From assembly GCF_001952855.1 (NCBI RefSeq), contig NZ_LPNO01000004.1, positions 113,234 to 177,233 of the forward strand: DNA of 64,000 nucleotides, in the 5' to 3' direction. Position numbers and translations under genes: made by a program. This DNA comes from Pseudomonas sp. ATCC PTA-122608. Its GTDB lineage: Bacteria > Pseudomonadota > Gammaproteobacteria > Pseudomonadales > Pseudomonadaceae. This document shows positions 48,061-57,041 of the stretch, piece by piece (position 1 is the first letter of the stretch; the number at the start of each line of letters is the position of its first letter). The notes beneath the pieces are model-generated. The model saw only the letters and a program-made list of their open reading frames with translations. It had not been told where the DNA came from and ran no database searches.

Positions 48061-49083
48061 ATGTCCACTTCCAAGCTCACTTCACGGGTTTTCAGCACGC
48101 CCCGTCACACGACGCATTATGTAGAGCAGGGGCCTGCCGACGGCCCATTGATGATGTTCCTGCACGGTTGGCCTGAGCTCAGTTTGATCTGGCGTGCGCA
48201 GCTGGAAGCGTTCGCAGCTAAAGGCTGGTACTGCGTCGCACCCGACATGCGCGGTTATGGTGGCTCCTCTGCGCCTGCCGCGCTCGATGCGTACACGATT
48301 GAAAACATCGTGGCAGACATGGCAGAACTTCATGACCACCTCGGCGGAATGCCCGCAATCTGGGTAGGCCACGATTGGGGCAGCGTTGTGGCGGGTGAAT
48401 TGGTCGCTCATGAACCTCAGCGCAGCCGCGGCGTGGTGCTGATTTCGGTCCCGTATTTCCCTTTCACGAACGCGTTGCCGACGCTGGTCCCGCTGGTTGA
48501 CCGAGGGATTTATCCGGCGGACCAGTATCCAGACGGTCAATGGGACTATTACCGCTACTACAACACGCACTTTGCGTCCGCCGTCGCTGATCTTGATGCG
48601 GACAAAGCCGCGTCGCTGGCGTCGATTTATCGGCGAGGCGATCCCGCGAGCATCGGCAAGGTTGCATCCAATGCCGAAGTAACCAGGAAAGGCGGGCGGT
48701 TTGGCGAAGCGCACCGGGCTCCACCCTCCCAACCAGACCCCGCGCTCTGGCCCGAGGCGGACTTTGCTGCACTGGTGCGGACGTTCGAAGAGCGGGGCTT
48801 CCGCGCACCCTGCGCGTGGTACCTGAACGACGATGCCAATATCGAGTACGCCCACCGAGCGCCCGATGGTGGACGCCTGTCATTGCCCGTACTGTTTGTG
48901 AACGGCGATTACGACCAGATGAATACCATCAAGGGCAATCAACTGGGCGATCCAATGCGTGCGGCCTGCGCAGATCTCAGCGTTACGAGCGTGTCTGGCG
49001 GGCACTGGCTGCCGGTGGAGTGCAAGACAGAACTCGTAGAGGCCATCAGTGCCTGGCTACAAAGTCGGGAGCTCCGTAGTTGA
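48061..49083 (+). CDS. Epoxide-hydrolase-like alpha/beta hydrolase
   Basis: A 340-residue cytosolic enzyme. HGWPELSLIW (oxyanion HGxP), DMRGYGGSS, the nucleophile elbow VGHDWGS with Asp, a cap with YYRYYN supplying Tyr candidates, acid region GDYDQMN, and base GGHWLPVE are the soluble epoxide hydrolase set. ATG 48061 with AGGAGAT upstream. Unlike the hydrolase at 35.1 kb it has no signal peptide. Substrate unknown. Confidence 0.88.
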   Translation: MSTSKLTSRVFSTPRHTTHYVEQGPADGPLMMFLHGWPELSLIWRAQLEAFAAKGWYCVAPDMRGYGGSSAPAALDAYTIENIVADMAELHDHLGGMPAIWVGHDWGSVVAGELVAHEPQRSRGVVLISVPYFPFTNALPTLVPLVDRGIYPADQYPDGQWDYYRYYNTHFASAVADLDADKAASLASIYRRGDPASIGKVASNAEVTRKGGRFGEAHRAPPSQPDPALWPEADFAALVRTFEERGFRAPCAWYLNDDANIEYAHRAPDGGRLSLPVLFVNGDYDQMNTIKGNQLGDPMRAACADLSVTSVSGGHWLPVECKTELVEAISAWLQSRELRS

Positions 49084-49214
49084 TCTTTCTTTAGCGTCTT
49101 TGAGATCGCTATACCCCTGCTAATGTTGCCCGGGTTGTTCGCAATGGCTAACGGAACGTATGATCGGAACGAGCGCCCTTATTTGGGCGCTGAGTCTCAC
49201 ACCCGTTGAAGGAC

Positions 49215-49382
49215 ATGAGCATGGAAAAGCACTTCGGTAATTCAGGCCTGTTCAAGGCTGCTTCGTATCACTGCAACACGCTCCTGAGCAGCGGCATCGC
49301 TCGCTGGGAGCTGAAAAATATTGCGTTGAATACGAAGGAGTTTTTGATATGTCCAAAGAACTACTCGGAGTTTCTGCTCTAG
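49215..49382 (+). CDS. Small hypothetical reading frame
   Basis: A 55-codon frame starting MSMEKHFGNSGLFKAA, with GAAGGA well placed upstream. It overlaps the next gene start by 34 nt. It may be a leader peptide or an unrecognised small protein; support is mainly the ribosome site. Confidence 0.35.
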   Translation: MSMEKHFGNSGLFKAASYHCNTLLSSGIARWELKNIALNTKEFLICPKNYSEFLL

Positions 49383-49705
49383 GGCTGATGGTGCTCGGTG
49401 AGTTTTGTGCAATCTACAGTGAGGTGGTAACCGCCAAGCTTGCCCAAACAGGTAATGGTTCATGGGAAGCGTTCGTCCTTCCCGTTGTGGTTATGTGTTT
49501 TGCCGGGCTTTGCCTGCTGGGTGCGTATTGGCTGGGGTACCTGGCTGTCGGTGATATCTGGATCGTCACCGTGGTCTCAGTCACCTCTTTGTTGCTGCTT
49601 GAGCCCGTGGTGGTCTGGTCTCTGTTTCATGAAGCACCAGGACGTGGCGCACTTATCGGGTTCGTCCTCGGCGCCTTGGGTATGCTTTCCACTGTATTGC
49701 TTTAA
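49349..49705 (+). CDS. Small four-helix membrane protein
   Basis: A 118-residue protein with four hydrophobic segments (VSALGLMVLGEFCAIY, FVLPVVVMCFAGLCLLGAYWLGYL, IWIVTVVSVTSLLLLEPVVVWSLF, LIGFVLGALGMLSTVLL). Size and topology are like small multidrug-resistance/DMT proteins, and Glu occurs in the first segment. ATG 49349 follows GAAGGAG. Located 87 nt upstream of an MFS exporter. Confidence 0.7.
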   Translation: MSKELLGVSALGLMVLGEFCAIYSEVVTAKLAQTGNGSWEAFVLPVVVMCFAGLCLLGAYWLGYLAVGDIWIVTVVSVTSLLLLEPVVVWSLFHEAPGRGALIGFVLGALGMLSTVLL

Positions 49706-49792
49706 CTCAGCCCTCTGGCCCGGTGATCAAACGCCGGGCCAGTTCACCGCCGCTGGATTTGATTTGATCATGAACAGGGAAGGACATTGCCG

Positions 49793-50974
49793 GTGATCAA
49801 CTCAGCCTTGCGGGTATGGTGTGCAGTCAGTGTGCTGTGCATCGCCTCGTTTACCATGGTGACTTCCGAGTTCGCCCCCATTGGTTTGCTGTCGCAACTA
49901 TCTGCCGACCTGAATCAAGCCCCGTCCACCGTCGGGCTGACCGTAACCCTATACGCGTGGATCGGGGCGGCCAGCGGCTTGTTATCCAACTGGTTGAACC
50001 GCCGGGTTCCCCGCAAGGCGCTGCTGATTGCGTTGATGTTGATACTGGCCTTATCAAACGGCCTGGCAGCGTTGTCCCCTGAATTTTCCTCTCTGCTCGG
50101 TGCCCGCGCCGTCGGCGCATTGGCCCATGGCGTGTTCTGGGCCATCGTGGCAGCCACCGCCGCGCATATTGTGCCGTCGCACCGCGTGGGACTGGCCACC
50201 TCGATTGTGCTGGGCGGCATCACGATCGCCACGGTCATGGGCGTACCGCTGATTAATCTGGTAGGCCAATACGATGGTTGGCGCACGGCCTTTATGTGCC
50301 TGGCCGTGATGTGTGTCGCCTGCGCCGGTGCGATCGCCCTGGTGCTGCCTTCAATGCATATTCCCTCGCTGGCCAAAGGTCTGGGGTTTGCGGTGGTGCT
50401 GCGGCGCAAGGACCTCTTGATCACCTACGTCATCACCGGCCTGACCGCCGCCGCGCATTTTGGCGCCTACACCTTTGTCGAACCGTTTATAGGCCAGGTA
50501 CCCGGCATTACTTCGTATTGGATTGCTGTATTGCTGTTTGCTTTCGGCGCCGCAGGTTTTCTGGGCAACCTGCTGAGTGCGCTGTTTATTGATCGCTACT
50601 TGAAGGCGTTCATTTTGCTGGCGCTGGTTGCGATGGCATTGGCATTGGTGACCTTGGGCATCTACGGTCCGCTACTGGGACTCGCGCCCGTGGTGACGTT
50701 ACTGGTGATCTGGGGCGTGGCCATTTCCGCTTTGTTTACCGGCCTGCAGACGTGGGTCTTGAGGATCGCCGGAGATCACATGGTACCGGCGACCGCCCTC
50801 CATACCGCCGTGCTCAACAGTGCAATCGGGCTGGGTGTGATTGTCGGAGGGAGCGTGCTGGACGTGGCCGGGTTCAAGGGGGCGATGCTGTCGGCCAGCG
50901 TGGTGATTGTTCCGGCTATTGTCCTGATGATTACCGTGGGGTTGCGTGCCCGCGCAGAGCCGGTTTTTTCGTGA
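49793..50974 (+). CDS. MFS efflux transporter (DHA1, SotB/AraJ-like)
   Basis: A 393-residue, 12-segment transporter. Typical parts: FTMVTSEFAPIGLLSQLSADL, the A-motif region NWLNRRVPRKALL, ALSPEFSSLLGARAVGALAHGVFWAIVAATAAHIVP and LGGITIATVMGVPL, as in sugar- or drug-efflux permeases of the SotB type. GTG 49793 is preferred over TTG 49787 because AGGGAAGGA is then properly spaced. It is convergent with the binding-protein gene of the moc-like operon, ending 39 nt away. Confidence 0.88.
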   Translation: MINSALRVWCAVSVLCIASFTMVTSEFAPIGLLSQLSADLNQAPSTVGLTVTLYAWIGAASGLLSNWLNRRVPRKALLIALMLILALSNGLAALSPEFSSLLGARAVGALAHGVFWAIVAATAAHIVPSHRVGLATSIVLGGITIATVMGVPLINLVGQYDGWRTAFMCLAVMCVACAGAIALVLPSMHIPSLAKGLGFAVVLRRKDLLITYVITGLTAAAHFGAYTFVEPFIGQVPGITSYWIAVLLFAFGAAGFLGNLLSALFIDRYLKAFILLALVAMALALVTLGIYGPLLGLAPVVTLLVIWGVAISALFTGLQTWVLRIAGDHMVPATALHTAVLNSAIGLGVIVGGSVLDVAGFKGAMLSASVVIVPAIVLMITVGLRARAEPVFS

Positions 50975-51013
50975 GCGCCGCTGATCCCCAGTCGGGATCA
51001 GCGGCGGTCGGGG

Positions 51014-51940
51014 CTACTTGTAGTGCTGTTCAAACATGGCAACCTGCTCCGGTTTGATCAACTGAAACGGCACCCACACATCCGTCTCGACCGCTTCGCC
51101 CTTGATCATTTTGATGGCTGCTTGTACGGCAGCAGTGGCTTGGGCCTTGGGGTCTTGAAAGACTGAGGCAACCAGCATCCCGCGCTTGATCGCGGCCAGC
51201 CCGTCGGGCAAGCCGTCGATGCCGACGATGGCGATATCGCCTTTGGCTTTTCCCGCTTGCTGCAACGCCATCGCAGCGCCAATGGCCATCTCGTCGTTGT
51301 TGGCCACGATGGCATCGAAGTGAGTCCCCGCCAGCAACCAGTTGCTGGTCAGGTCCATGCTTTTGCTGCGCTGCCATTCAGCCGATTGCTGTTCCACGAT
51401 CTTGATATCGGGATAATCCTTGAGCACCTGTTTAACCCCTTCGGTACGGTCATGGGTGGCGTTTTGCGCCAGGTCACCCATGATAATTGCGAGCGTCCCT
51501 TTGCCCTGGAGCTTCTCGGCGAGGTAGCGCATCTGCAATTGCCCGGCCTCAATATCATTGGACGCCACCGTCACCACGCCTTTGGGCAATACGCGCTCGT
51601 CCGGGTGGCGGTTGACGTAGACCAGCGGCGTATTCGCCTCGACAGCGGCGCGGGTCATGTTGGCAGTGGCGGCGGTGTCCACCGGCAAGACGATGACCGC
51701 ATCGACTTTCTGATTGATAAACCCCTGGACCTGATTGAGCTGGCGCACCACGTCGCCCTGGGCGTCTTCGAACTGGATCTGGACATTCTCCTGTTTGGCC
51801 GCATCTTCCAGGCCGCTGCGCACGTAGGTCATGAAATTGTCGTCAACCCTGGCAATGCTGACGCCTACGCGATAGCTGGCGGCGGCCCATTGGCTGAAGA
51901 GGAGTAACAGCGTGGCGAAAAGCAATGTGCTGCGACGCAT
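51014..51940 (-). CDS. Sugar-type periplasmic binding protein (MocB-like)
   Basis: A 308-residue protein with a signal peptide (LLFATLLLLFSQWAAA-SYRVG) and the ribose/inositol-type binding fold: YRVGVSIARVDDNFMTYVRSGLEDAAKQ, VDAVIVLPVDTAATANMTRAAVEANTPLVYVNRHPDE, FDAIVANNDEMAIGAAMALQQAG, IAIVGIDGLPDGLAAIKRG. It is the last gene of the dehydrogenase-isomerase operon, but no ABC ATPase or permease gene is present, so it must use a transporter encoded elsewhere or serve in sensing. In rhizopine clusters the same slot is MocB. Confidence 0.85.
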   Translation of the reverse strand: MRRSTLLFATLLLLFSQWAAASYRVGVSIARVDDNFMTYVRSGLEDAAKQENVQIQFEDAQGDVVRQLNQVQGFINQKVDAVIVLPVDTAATANMTRAAVEANTPLVYVNRHPDERVLPKGVVTVASNDIEAGQLQMRYLAEKLQGKGTLAIIMGDLAQNATHDRTEGVKQVLKDYPDIKIVEQQSAEWQRSKSMDLTSNWLLAGTHFDAIVANNDEMAIGAAMALQQAGKAKGDIAIVGIDGLPDGLAAIKRGMLVASVFQDPKAQATAAVQAAIKMIKGEAVETDVWVPFQLIKPEQVAMFEQHYK

Positions 51941-51976
51941 GATGGTGTTCCTTTTATTGTTATGAGTTGAAAGGCA

Positions 51977-52765
51977 TCAAGACAAGGTGAAGGCTTGCCG
52001 GAAGCGTGCCAGTGCCGCCTCGCTGTCGCCACTGGCCCAGCCCTCAAGACCCACGACACCGGTGTATCCCAGGTTGTACAAAGCGCTGGCAATGGCGGGA
52101 TAGTGGATCTCACCCGTGCCGGGCTCCTTGCGGCCAGGCACGTCCGCCACCTGGATTTCACCGATGGCGCTGCCGGCGCGCTGGATCAGTTCGATCAGGT
52201 TTCCTTCGCCGATCTGCGCGTGATAGAGGTCGAGGTTCATCTTCAGATGGGGGCTGCCCACTGCTTCGATCAGCGCCAGGGTGTCGTCGGCGCGAGCGAA
52301 GGGGGTGCCGGGATGGTCCACCTCGGTGTTGAGGTTTTCCAGCAGGAAAACCCGCCCGGCGTCTTCGCCCAGGCGCGCGATTTTTTCCAGGGTCTTGCAG
52401 GCGCTCAACCACATGCGCCCGGTGGTGCGAGCCACCGGCTTGACCGGCAAACCCCGGTCACCCAGGCCGGTGCCATGCAGGTTGAGGCTTGGGCAATTGA
52501 GCTGGGCGGCGATGGCCAAGGATTCCCGGGCGCTGTCGAGCAGTTGCGCAATCTCCTCGGGGTCGGTCAGGTTGCCCGAGATGTAGCCCGTCATTGAGGT
52601 GAAGTCTGCGCCGGTGGCGGCCAGTGCCGGGATGTCCTTGGTCGTCCAGCCCCAGATTTCGGCGCTGAACCCCAGCGCATGGATCCGTTTGACGCGCTCG
52701 GTGAAGGGCAGGTCGAGGAAGACCATTTCGGCACTGACCGCCAGCTTGAAGGGTACGAAGCTCAT
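51977..52765 (-). CDS. TIM-barrel isomerase (hydroxypyruvate isomerase-like, MocC-like)
   Basis: A 262-residue xylose-isomerase-like TIM barrel: FKLAVSAEMVFLDLPFTERVKRIHALGFSAEIWGW, NLHGTGLGDRG, VFLLENLNTEVDHPGTPFARADDTLALIEAVGSPHLKMNLDLYHAQIGEGNLIELI, IGEIQVADVPGRKEPGTGEIHYP. These include the metal and substrate residues of the Hyi family (Glu in LLENLN, Asp/His in DLYHAQ, and Glu in GLEGW). ATG 52765 overlaps the dehydrogenase stop by 4 nt, so the two are coupled. Likely to act on an inositol-derived keto-sugar. Confidence 0.85.
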   Translation of the reverse strand: MSFVPFKLAVSAEMVFLDLPFTERVKRIHALGFSAEIWGWTTKDIPALAATGADFTSMTGYISGNLTDPEEIAQLLDSARESLAIAAQLNCPSLNLHGTGLGDRGLPVKPVARTTGRMWLSACKTLEKIARLGEDAGRVFLLENLNTEVDHPGTPFARADDTLALIEAVGSPHLKMNLDLYHAQIGEGNLIELIQRAGSAIGEIQVADVPGRKEPGTGEIHYPAIASALYNLGYTGVVGLEGWASGDSEAALARFRQAFTLS

Positions 52766-53784
52766 GAGCGACCGCCTTGCACACGTACGATTTTGCCTTG
52801 CTGGAAAGACTCGATGCACGCGCGGGCGATGGCCAGTGCGGCGCGGGCATCTTCGCCGCTGGCGAGAGGCTTCTCGCCGCTGCGCAGGCAGCCCACGAAG
52901 TGGTTGAGCTCGGCCACGTAGGCGTCACGCAGCAGGTCGGTGTCCAGGCGCTGGGTGTCAGCCTGGATGCCGCCGGCAACGTAGCGAACCAGATCAGAGT
53001 CATGGACGCCGCCCATGGTCAGCATGCCCGCGCTGCCGAACACTTCCCCGCGAACATCGTAGCCGTACACCGCCTGGAAGTTCGCTTCAGCTGTAGCGAT
53101 GGCTCCGTTGTCGAAGCGGATCGTGACCACCGCGGTGTCCAGGAAACCTTTGCTTTTGTAGTCCGGTGCAATCAACGCATCGGCCATGACAAACACATCG
53201 ACGGCTTCGGCGCCGGGGTTCAGGTAGCGCAGGGTGTCGAAGTCATGGATCAGGGTTTCGAGGAAAATCACCCATTGCGGTGAGGCGGCGGGATTGTTCA
53301 GTGCCGGATCCCGTGTCAGCGAGCGCAGCAACTGTGGCGTTCCGATACGGCCTGCGACTACATCCAGGTGAGCCGTGCGAAAACTTTTGGCGAAGCGGCG
53401 GTTGAAGCCCACTTGAAGCGTCACCTGGGCATCGGCAGCGGCGGCGATGGCGCGGTCGGCTTCTTCGAGGGTAATGGCCATGGGCTTTTCGCAAAATACC
53501 CCTTTGCCGGCGCGGGCGGCGCTGATCACCAATTCGGCATGGCTGCGGGCCGGAGCGGCGATCAGTACGCCGTCGATGTCCGGGTCATCGAGCAGTTGCT
53601 GGGGATCGGTGTAGACCCGTTGTACGCCCAGCTCTGACGCCAGGCGCGCAGCTTGGCCGGGTGTCGGGTCGGCAATGGCGGCCAGGCAGGCACCGGGGAT
53701 ATGCCGGGCGGCTGTCAGGCCATGGAAGCTACCCATGCGGCCGGCGCCGATGAGACCGAGGCGGATGTTCTTGGATGTACTCAT
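52762..53784 (-). CDS. Gfo/Idh/MocA dehydrogenase, inositol 2-dehydrogenase-like
   Basis: A 340-residue NAD-dependent oxidoreductase. Rossmann motif GLIGAGRMG (10-18), catalytic EKP (99-101) and the later LIHDFDTLRYLNPG with His/Asp as in inositol dehydrogenases (IolG) and MocA. It oxidises a ring hydroxyl of an inositol or inosamine. First gene of a three-gene operon with a clear sigma-54 promoter 57 nt upstream. AAAGGAGTCATTTC precedes ATG 53784. Confidence 0.9.
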   Translation of the reverse strand: MSTSKNIRLGLIGAGRMGSFHGLTAARHIPGACLAAIADPTPGQAARLASELGVQRVYTDPQQLLDDPDIDGVLIAAPARSHAELVISAARAGKGVFCEKPMAITLEEADRAIAAAADAQVTLQVGFNRRFAKSFRTAHLDVVAGRIGTPQLLRSLTRDPALNNPAASPQWVIFLETLIHDFDTLRYLNPGAEAVDVFVMADALIAPDYKSKGFLDTAVVTIRFDNGAIATAEANFQAVYGYDVRGEVFGSAGMLTMGGVHDSDLVRYVAGGIQADTQRLDTDLLRDAYVAELNHFVGCLRSGEKPLASGEDARAALAIARACIESFQQGKIVRVQGGRS

Positions 53785-53840
53785 GAAATGACTCCTTTTT
53801 ATTGTTGTACCGCAGGGATCTTCTGCTGGTACAGACTAGG

Positions 53841-53857
53841 AGCAAGGGTTGTGCCAA
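53841..53857 (-). promoter_or_regulatory. Sigma-54 (-24/-12) promoter of the moc-like operon
   Basis: On the minus strand: TTGGCACAACCCTTGCT, matching TGGCAC-N5-TTGC exactly. It lies 57 nt upstream of the dehydrogenase start. Confidence 0.88.
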
Positions 53858-53906
53858 TATTTAAACCATTGATATGTAAGAGATTAATGAGAGTTTATTC
53901 AAATTA

Positions 53907-53957
53907 GTGTTCATTCAGATGACATGTCTATACTGACATGTCAAAAATATGAACACA
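53907..53957. promoter_or_regulatory. Nested palindromes, probable activator binding site
   Basis: GACATGTC, itself a palindrome, occurs at 53921-53928 and 53935-53942. Both are enclosed by GTGTTCAT (53908-53915) and ATGAACAC (53949-53956). The centre is about 75 nt upstream of the -24 box, a normal distance for enhancer sites, and only 11 nt before the regulator gene, so self-control is likely. Confidence 0.7.
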
Positions 53958-53967
53958 GGAGCAGCCC

Positions 53968-55974
53968 GTGATCCCACAGCCTATGGCCTTCAGCGAGCAA
54001 GACCTCGACTACATCACTGCACTTGGCCCGGCGCAATTGAGCGAGGGACCGATTGCTCAACTGGAACAGGCGTGGGATGCGTGCCTGAAGGGGCTTGTTG
54101 ATCGACCTGCCGGGGTGAGACAGGTGATCTGGGATTCATGGCAGCGCAGCGTCAGCGCCGGCATCGACCCTGCCGACGGCGACTACCGGTTTGTCGCCCC
54201 TGATGAGCTCACCGCGACGCTGGCCGCCAATCGTGTGTTGATCGCGGCGGCGGCGCAGGTCATGCGTGGATTGCTGGCCTACAATCCCAGGGGTCATATC
54301 AACCTCACGGACGCTCACGGCACGACCCTGTATTTTTGCGGCCTGGACCTCACGCCCGTGGGCAGCCGGTTGCTGGAATCGGTGCAGGGCACCAACTGCA
54401 CGGGGCTGGCGTTGGCCGAAGACCGGTTGGTGTACGTGCTGGCCGAAGAGAATTTCGGGCTTGGCCTGCGCCAACGGCGCATGCATTGCGCCGCCGCACC
54501 CATCAGGGATGGCCTGAGCCGCACCCTGGCGATGCTGACGCTGACCGCAGAGCCAGGCTGGTTTCACTTTCATACCCTGGGCACCGTTCAGGCAGCGGCT
54601 GAAGCGGTCTCGCGGCAGATGGCGCTCCAGGCGTTGCTGGAAGAACAGCAAACCGTGCTGGAAGTGCTCAACGAAGGCCTTGTGGTGCTTGATGAACGCG
54701 GCTGCATCAAGGCGCTCAACCGCTATGCCCGGCAACTGTTTCGAGTAGGCCGGGACCTGCTGGGCAGTCCGTTCCAGCGTCTGGGGCAGAGTGAACTGAC
54801 CGATGAGATTCTGCTGCGTGGCGGGGAGGGGCTGCGGGACCTGGATTGCACCTTCGAGCTGCACGATCGCAGTCACCTGGCCTGCCTGGTGTCGGTGTGC
54901 CCGCTGGAGCAGGGGGGGCGGGTTGTTTCGTTGCGCGAGAACCGGCGCATCCGGGAAATTACCCGGCGGATCATCGGCACCCAGGCCAGCTACACCTTCG
55001 ATACGATTCAGGGCAGCTCCCGAGCGATTCAGGATGCGTTGCACCTGGGGAGGATCGCCAGTCGCAGCGATTCGACGACGTTGGTCCTGGGGGAAAGCGG
55101 CACCGGCAAGGAGCTGTTTGCCCAGGCGATCCACAACGCCAGTGACCGGTGCAATGGGCCGTTTGTGGCGGTCAATTGCGGAGCCATTCCGCGCGACCTG
55201 GTGCAGAGTGAGTTGTTCGGGCACGTTGAAGGCGCTTTCACCGGATCGGCCCGCGGCGGGTCGGCCGGCAAGTTCGAACTGGCCGATGGCGGCACGATCT
55301 TCCTTGATGAAATCGGCGACATGTCATTCGACGCTCAGGTCAGTCTGTTGCGGGTCTTGCAAGAAGGCGAGGTGACGCGAGTCGGCGCGAAGCAGTCCCG
55401 GCAGGTGAATGTGCGCATCATTGCCGCGACCCATCGAAACCTGAGCCAGGCGGTGGCCGATGGCGCGTTTCGCGAGGACCTCTACTACCGGCTCAACGTA
55501 TTGAATCTGACAGTGCCGCCGCTGCGGATGCGACGCGAGGATATACCGCTGCTGGCGCGCCACTTCCTCAGCCGTTGCGCCCGCTCGCTACGTAAATCGG
55601 TGCAGGGTATCTCGCCTGAGGCGTTGGATATTCTGTCGGCGTATCACTGGCCAGGCAACGTTCGCGAACTGGAAAACGCCATTGAGCGGGCGACCAACCT
55701 GGCGATGAGCGAACAGCTTTTGCCGGGTGACCTGCCGTTGGAAATCAAGACGCGACAGCAGACGTTTATTTCGGGACCTGTGCCCGAGCCTCGTGCGTCG
55801 CTGGATCTCGGTGCCCATGAAATGAACGCGATCATTGCCGCCCTCAAAGGCACTCGCGGCAACATACGGCTGGCCGCGCAGCAACTCAACGTGTCCCGTG
55901 GCGGGCTGTACAACAAGATGAACCGGTTCGGACTGAGTGCCGATACGTTTCGCTCAGGGACGGGCGTTCTCTGA
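53968..55974 (+). CDS. Sigma-54-dependent activator (AcoR-like)
   Basis: A 668-residue bacterial enhancer-binding protein. The N-terminal 330 residues are a sensory part with a GAF-like region (LLAYNPRGHINLTDAHGTTLYFCGLD, SVQGTNCTGLALAE) and a PAS-like region (LLEEQQTVLEVLNEGLVVLDERGCIKALNRYARQLF). The AAA+ domain has Walker A LGESGTGKE (374-382), sigma-54 loop GAFTGS (422-427; a common variant of GAFTGA) and Walker B IFLDEIGD. The end carries a Fis-type helix-turn-helix (NIRLAAQQLNVSRGGLYNKMNRFGL). Start GTG 53968. It is divergent from the dehydrogenase operon and should activate the sigma-54 promoter found there. Confidence 0.93.
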   Translation: MIPQPMAFSEQDLDYITALGPAQLSEGPIAQLEQAWDACLKGLVDRPAGVRQVIWDSWQRSVSAGIDPADGDYRFVAPDELTATLAANRVLIAAAAQVMRGLLAYNPRGHINLTDAHGTTLYFCGLDLTPVGSRLLESVQGTNCTGLALAEDRLVYVLAEENFGLGLRQRRMHCAAAPIRDGLSRTLAMLTLTAEPGWFHFHTLGTVQAAAEAVSRQMALQALLEEQQTVLEVLNEGLVVLDERGCIKALNRYARQLFRVGRDLLGSPFQRLGQSELTDEILLRGGEGLRDLDCTFELHDRSHLACLVSVCPLEQGGRVVSLRENRRIREITRRIIGTQASYTFDTIQGSSRAIQDALHLGRIASRSDSTTLVLGESGTGKELFAQAIHNASDRCNGPFVAVNCGAIPRDLVQSELFGHVEGAFTGSARGGSAGKFELADGGTIFLDEIGDMSFDAQVSLLRVLQEGEVTRVGAKQSRQVNVRIIAATHRNLSQAVADGAFREDLYYRLNVLNLTVPPLRMRREDIPLLARHFLSRCARSLRKSVQGISPEALDILSAYHWPGNVRELENAIERATNLAMSEQLLPGDLPLEIKTRQQTFISGPVPEPRASLDLGAHEMNAIIAALKGTRGNIRLAAQQLNVSRGGLYNKMNRFGLSADTFRSGTGVL

Positions 55975-57003
55975 GGTCATGATCTGCAAGGGAATGTAGT
56001 GGCGATGCCTGGCTGGATCGAAGTCTGGCGATGTCTGCAACTCGATCAGCAAGTCGACGATGGCGGTGCCCAGCAGTCGCGGCTGGGAATCGATGATCAG
56101 GCTGATCAGACCCTCGGCCAGGGCCTGGCGCGACAGCTCGGTTGACTCTTGGAGAATGCAACACAGTGAGGGCCGTTTCGGCAGCTGTGACAGGGCGCTG
56201 ATGACGCCGTCGCCGCCACCGCCGACCACGCACAAAGCGCGTAAGTCTTCATGGCGGGCCAACAGTTCCAGGGTTGCTTCTTCGGTGATGTCGCAATTGT
56301 CCAGGTTGATCACCGCTTCCAGCAATCGCAGCCCTGGGGCGTGCTCCGCCAGGTAACTACGCAACCCCTCGACCCGCGCCTGATGCCCCAGGAAACGGTG
56401 CCCACCGAGCAGCACACCGATGCTGCCCTTGCGAGCGCTGGCGGTGTGTGCCACCAGCCAGCCCATCGTGCGCCCGACCTCATGATTGTCCTGGCCGACG
56501 TAAGGTTCTTGGGCCTCTTCATGAATGTCCGAGAGCAAGGCGATCACCGGCACCCCCGCATCCCTGATCTGGGCAATGGCGGCATTGATCAGTGGGTGCG
56601 CAAAACTGACCACCGCCAGGCCGTCGCACTGCACCGCCAATTGTTCTATCTGGGCAATGATGGCGGTGGGGGAGCGGTCAAAAACGTAGTCGAATTGAAC
56701 GCTCAGGTTGGTGCCCGACTGGCGCTGCGCCGCCTCGGAGATGGCGGCGGCGACGTTGCCATAGAACGCCTGCGCGGTACCGAGCAAAAGAATGCCGAAG
56801 CGGTAGCTGGGACGTCGTTCACGGATCCGCTGGCCGATCAGCCGGGCGGCAAAATAACCGACGGCTTCGGCGGCCTGGAATACCTGCTCGGCGGTGGCCG
56901 GGTTGACCGGCGCCCTTGCGTTAAGCACCCGGTCTACGGTGGCGACACTCAAGCCGGCATGCGCGGCAACGGTGGCAATGGTTGGGCGTTTATTATCGTT
57001 CAT
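55954..57003 (-). CDS. LacI-family repressor
   Basis: A 349-residue regulator with an N-terminal LacI helix-turn-helix (PTIATVAAHAGLSVATVDRVLNARAPVNPATAEQVFQAAEAVGY) and a sugar-binding domain (GILLLGTAQAFYGNVAAAISEAAQ; DNHEVGRTMGWLVAH; CVVGGGGDGVISAL). It ends within the last 21 nt of the convergent activator gene. A perfect operator lies just upstream, between it and the oxygenase genes, so it probably represses both. Confidence 0.92.
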   Translation of the reverse strand: MNDNKRPTIATVAAHAGLSVATVDRVLNARAPVNPATAEQVFQAAEAVGYFAARLIGQRIRERRPSYRFGILLLGTAQAFYGNVAAAISEAAQRQSGTNLSVQFDYVFDRSPTAIIAQIEQLAVQCDGLAVVSFAHPLINAAIAQIRDAGVPVIALLSDIHEEAQEPYVGQDNHEVGRTMGWLVAHTASARKGSIGVLLGGHRFLGHQARVEGLRSYLAEHAPGLRLLEAVINLDNCDITEEATLELLARHEDLRALCVVGGGGDGVISALSQLPKRPSLCCILQESTELSRQALAEGLISLIIDSQPRLLGTAIVDLLIELQTSPDFDPARHRHYIPLQIMTSENARP

Positions 57004-57021
57004 GGCGGGCCCCGTGAGCGT

Positions 57022-57041
57022 CTTGATAGAAAACTATCAAG
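57022..57041. promoter_or_regulatory. LacI-type operator
   Basis: CTTGATAGAAAACTATCAAG, two perfect 8-bp arms around AAAA, 19 nt from the repressor start. A further half-site GCTTGATAG is at 57063-57071. It lies 146 nt before the oxygenase start. Confidence 0.8.

Noticed and set aside
54136..55224. 362-codon minus-strand frame opposite the sigma-54 activator
   Set aside because: Shadow of a gene with intact AAA+ motifs; its own translation has no recognisable features.
53968..55974. GAFTGS instead of GAFTGA in the sigma-54 activator as a sign of lost function
   Set aside because: GAFTGS is a frequent natural variant in AcoR-type activators, and a perfect sigma-54 promoter lies next to the gene.
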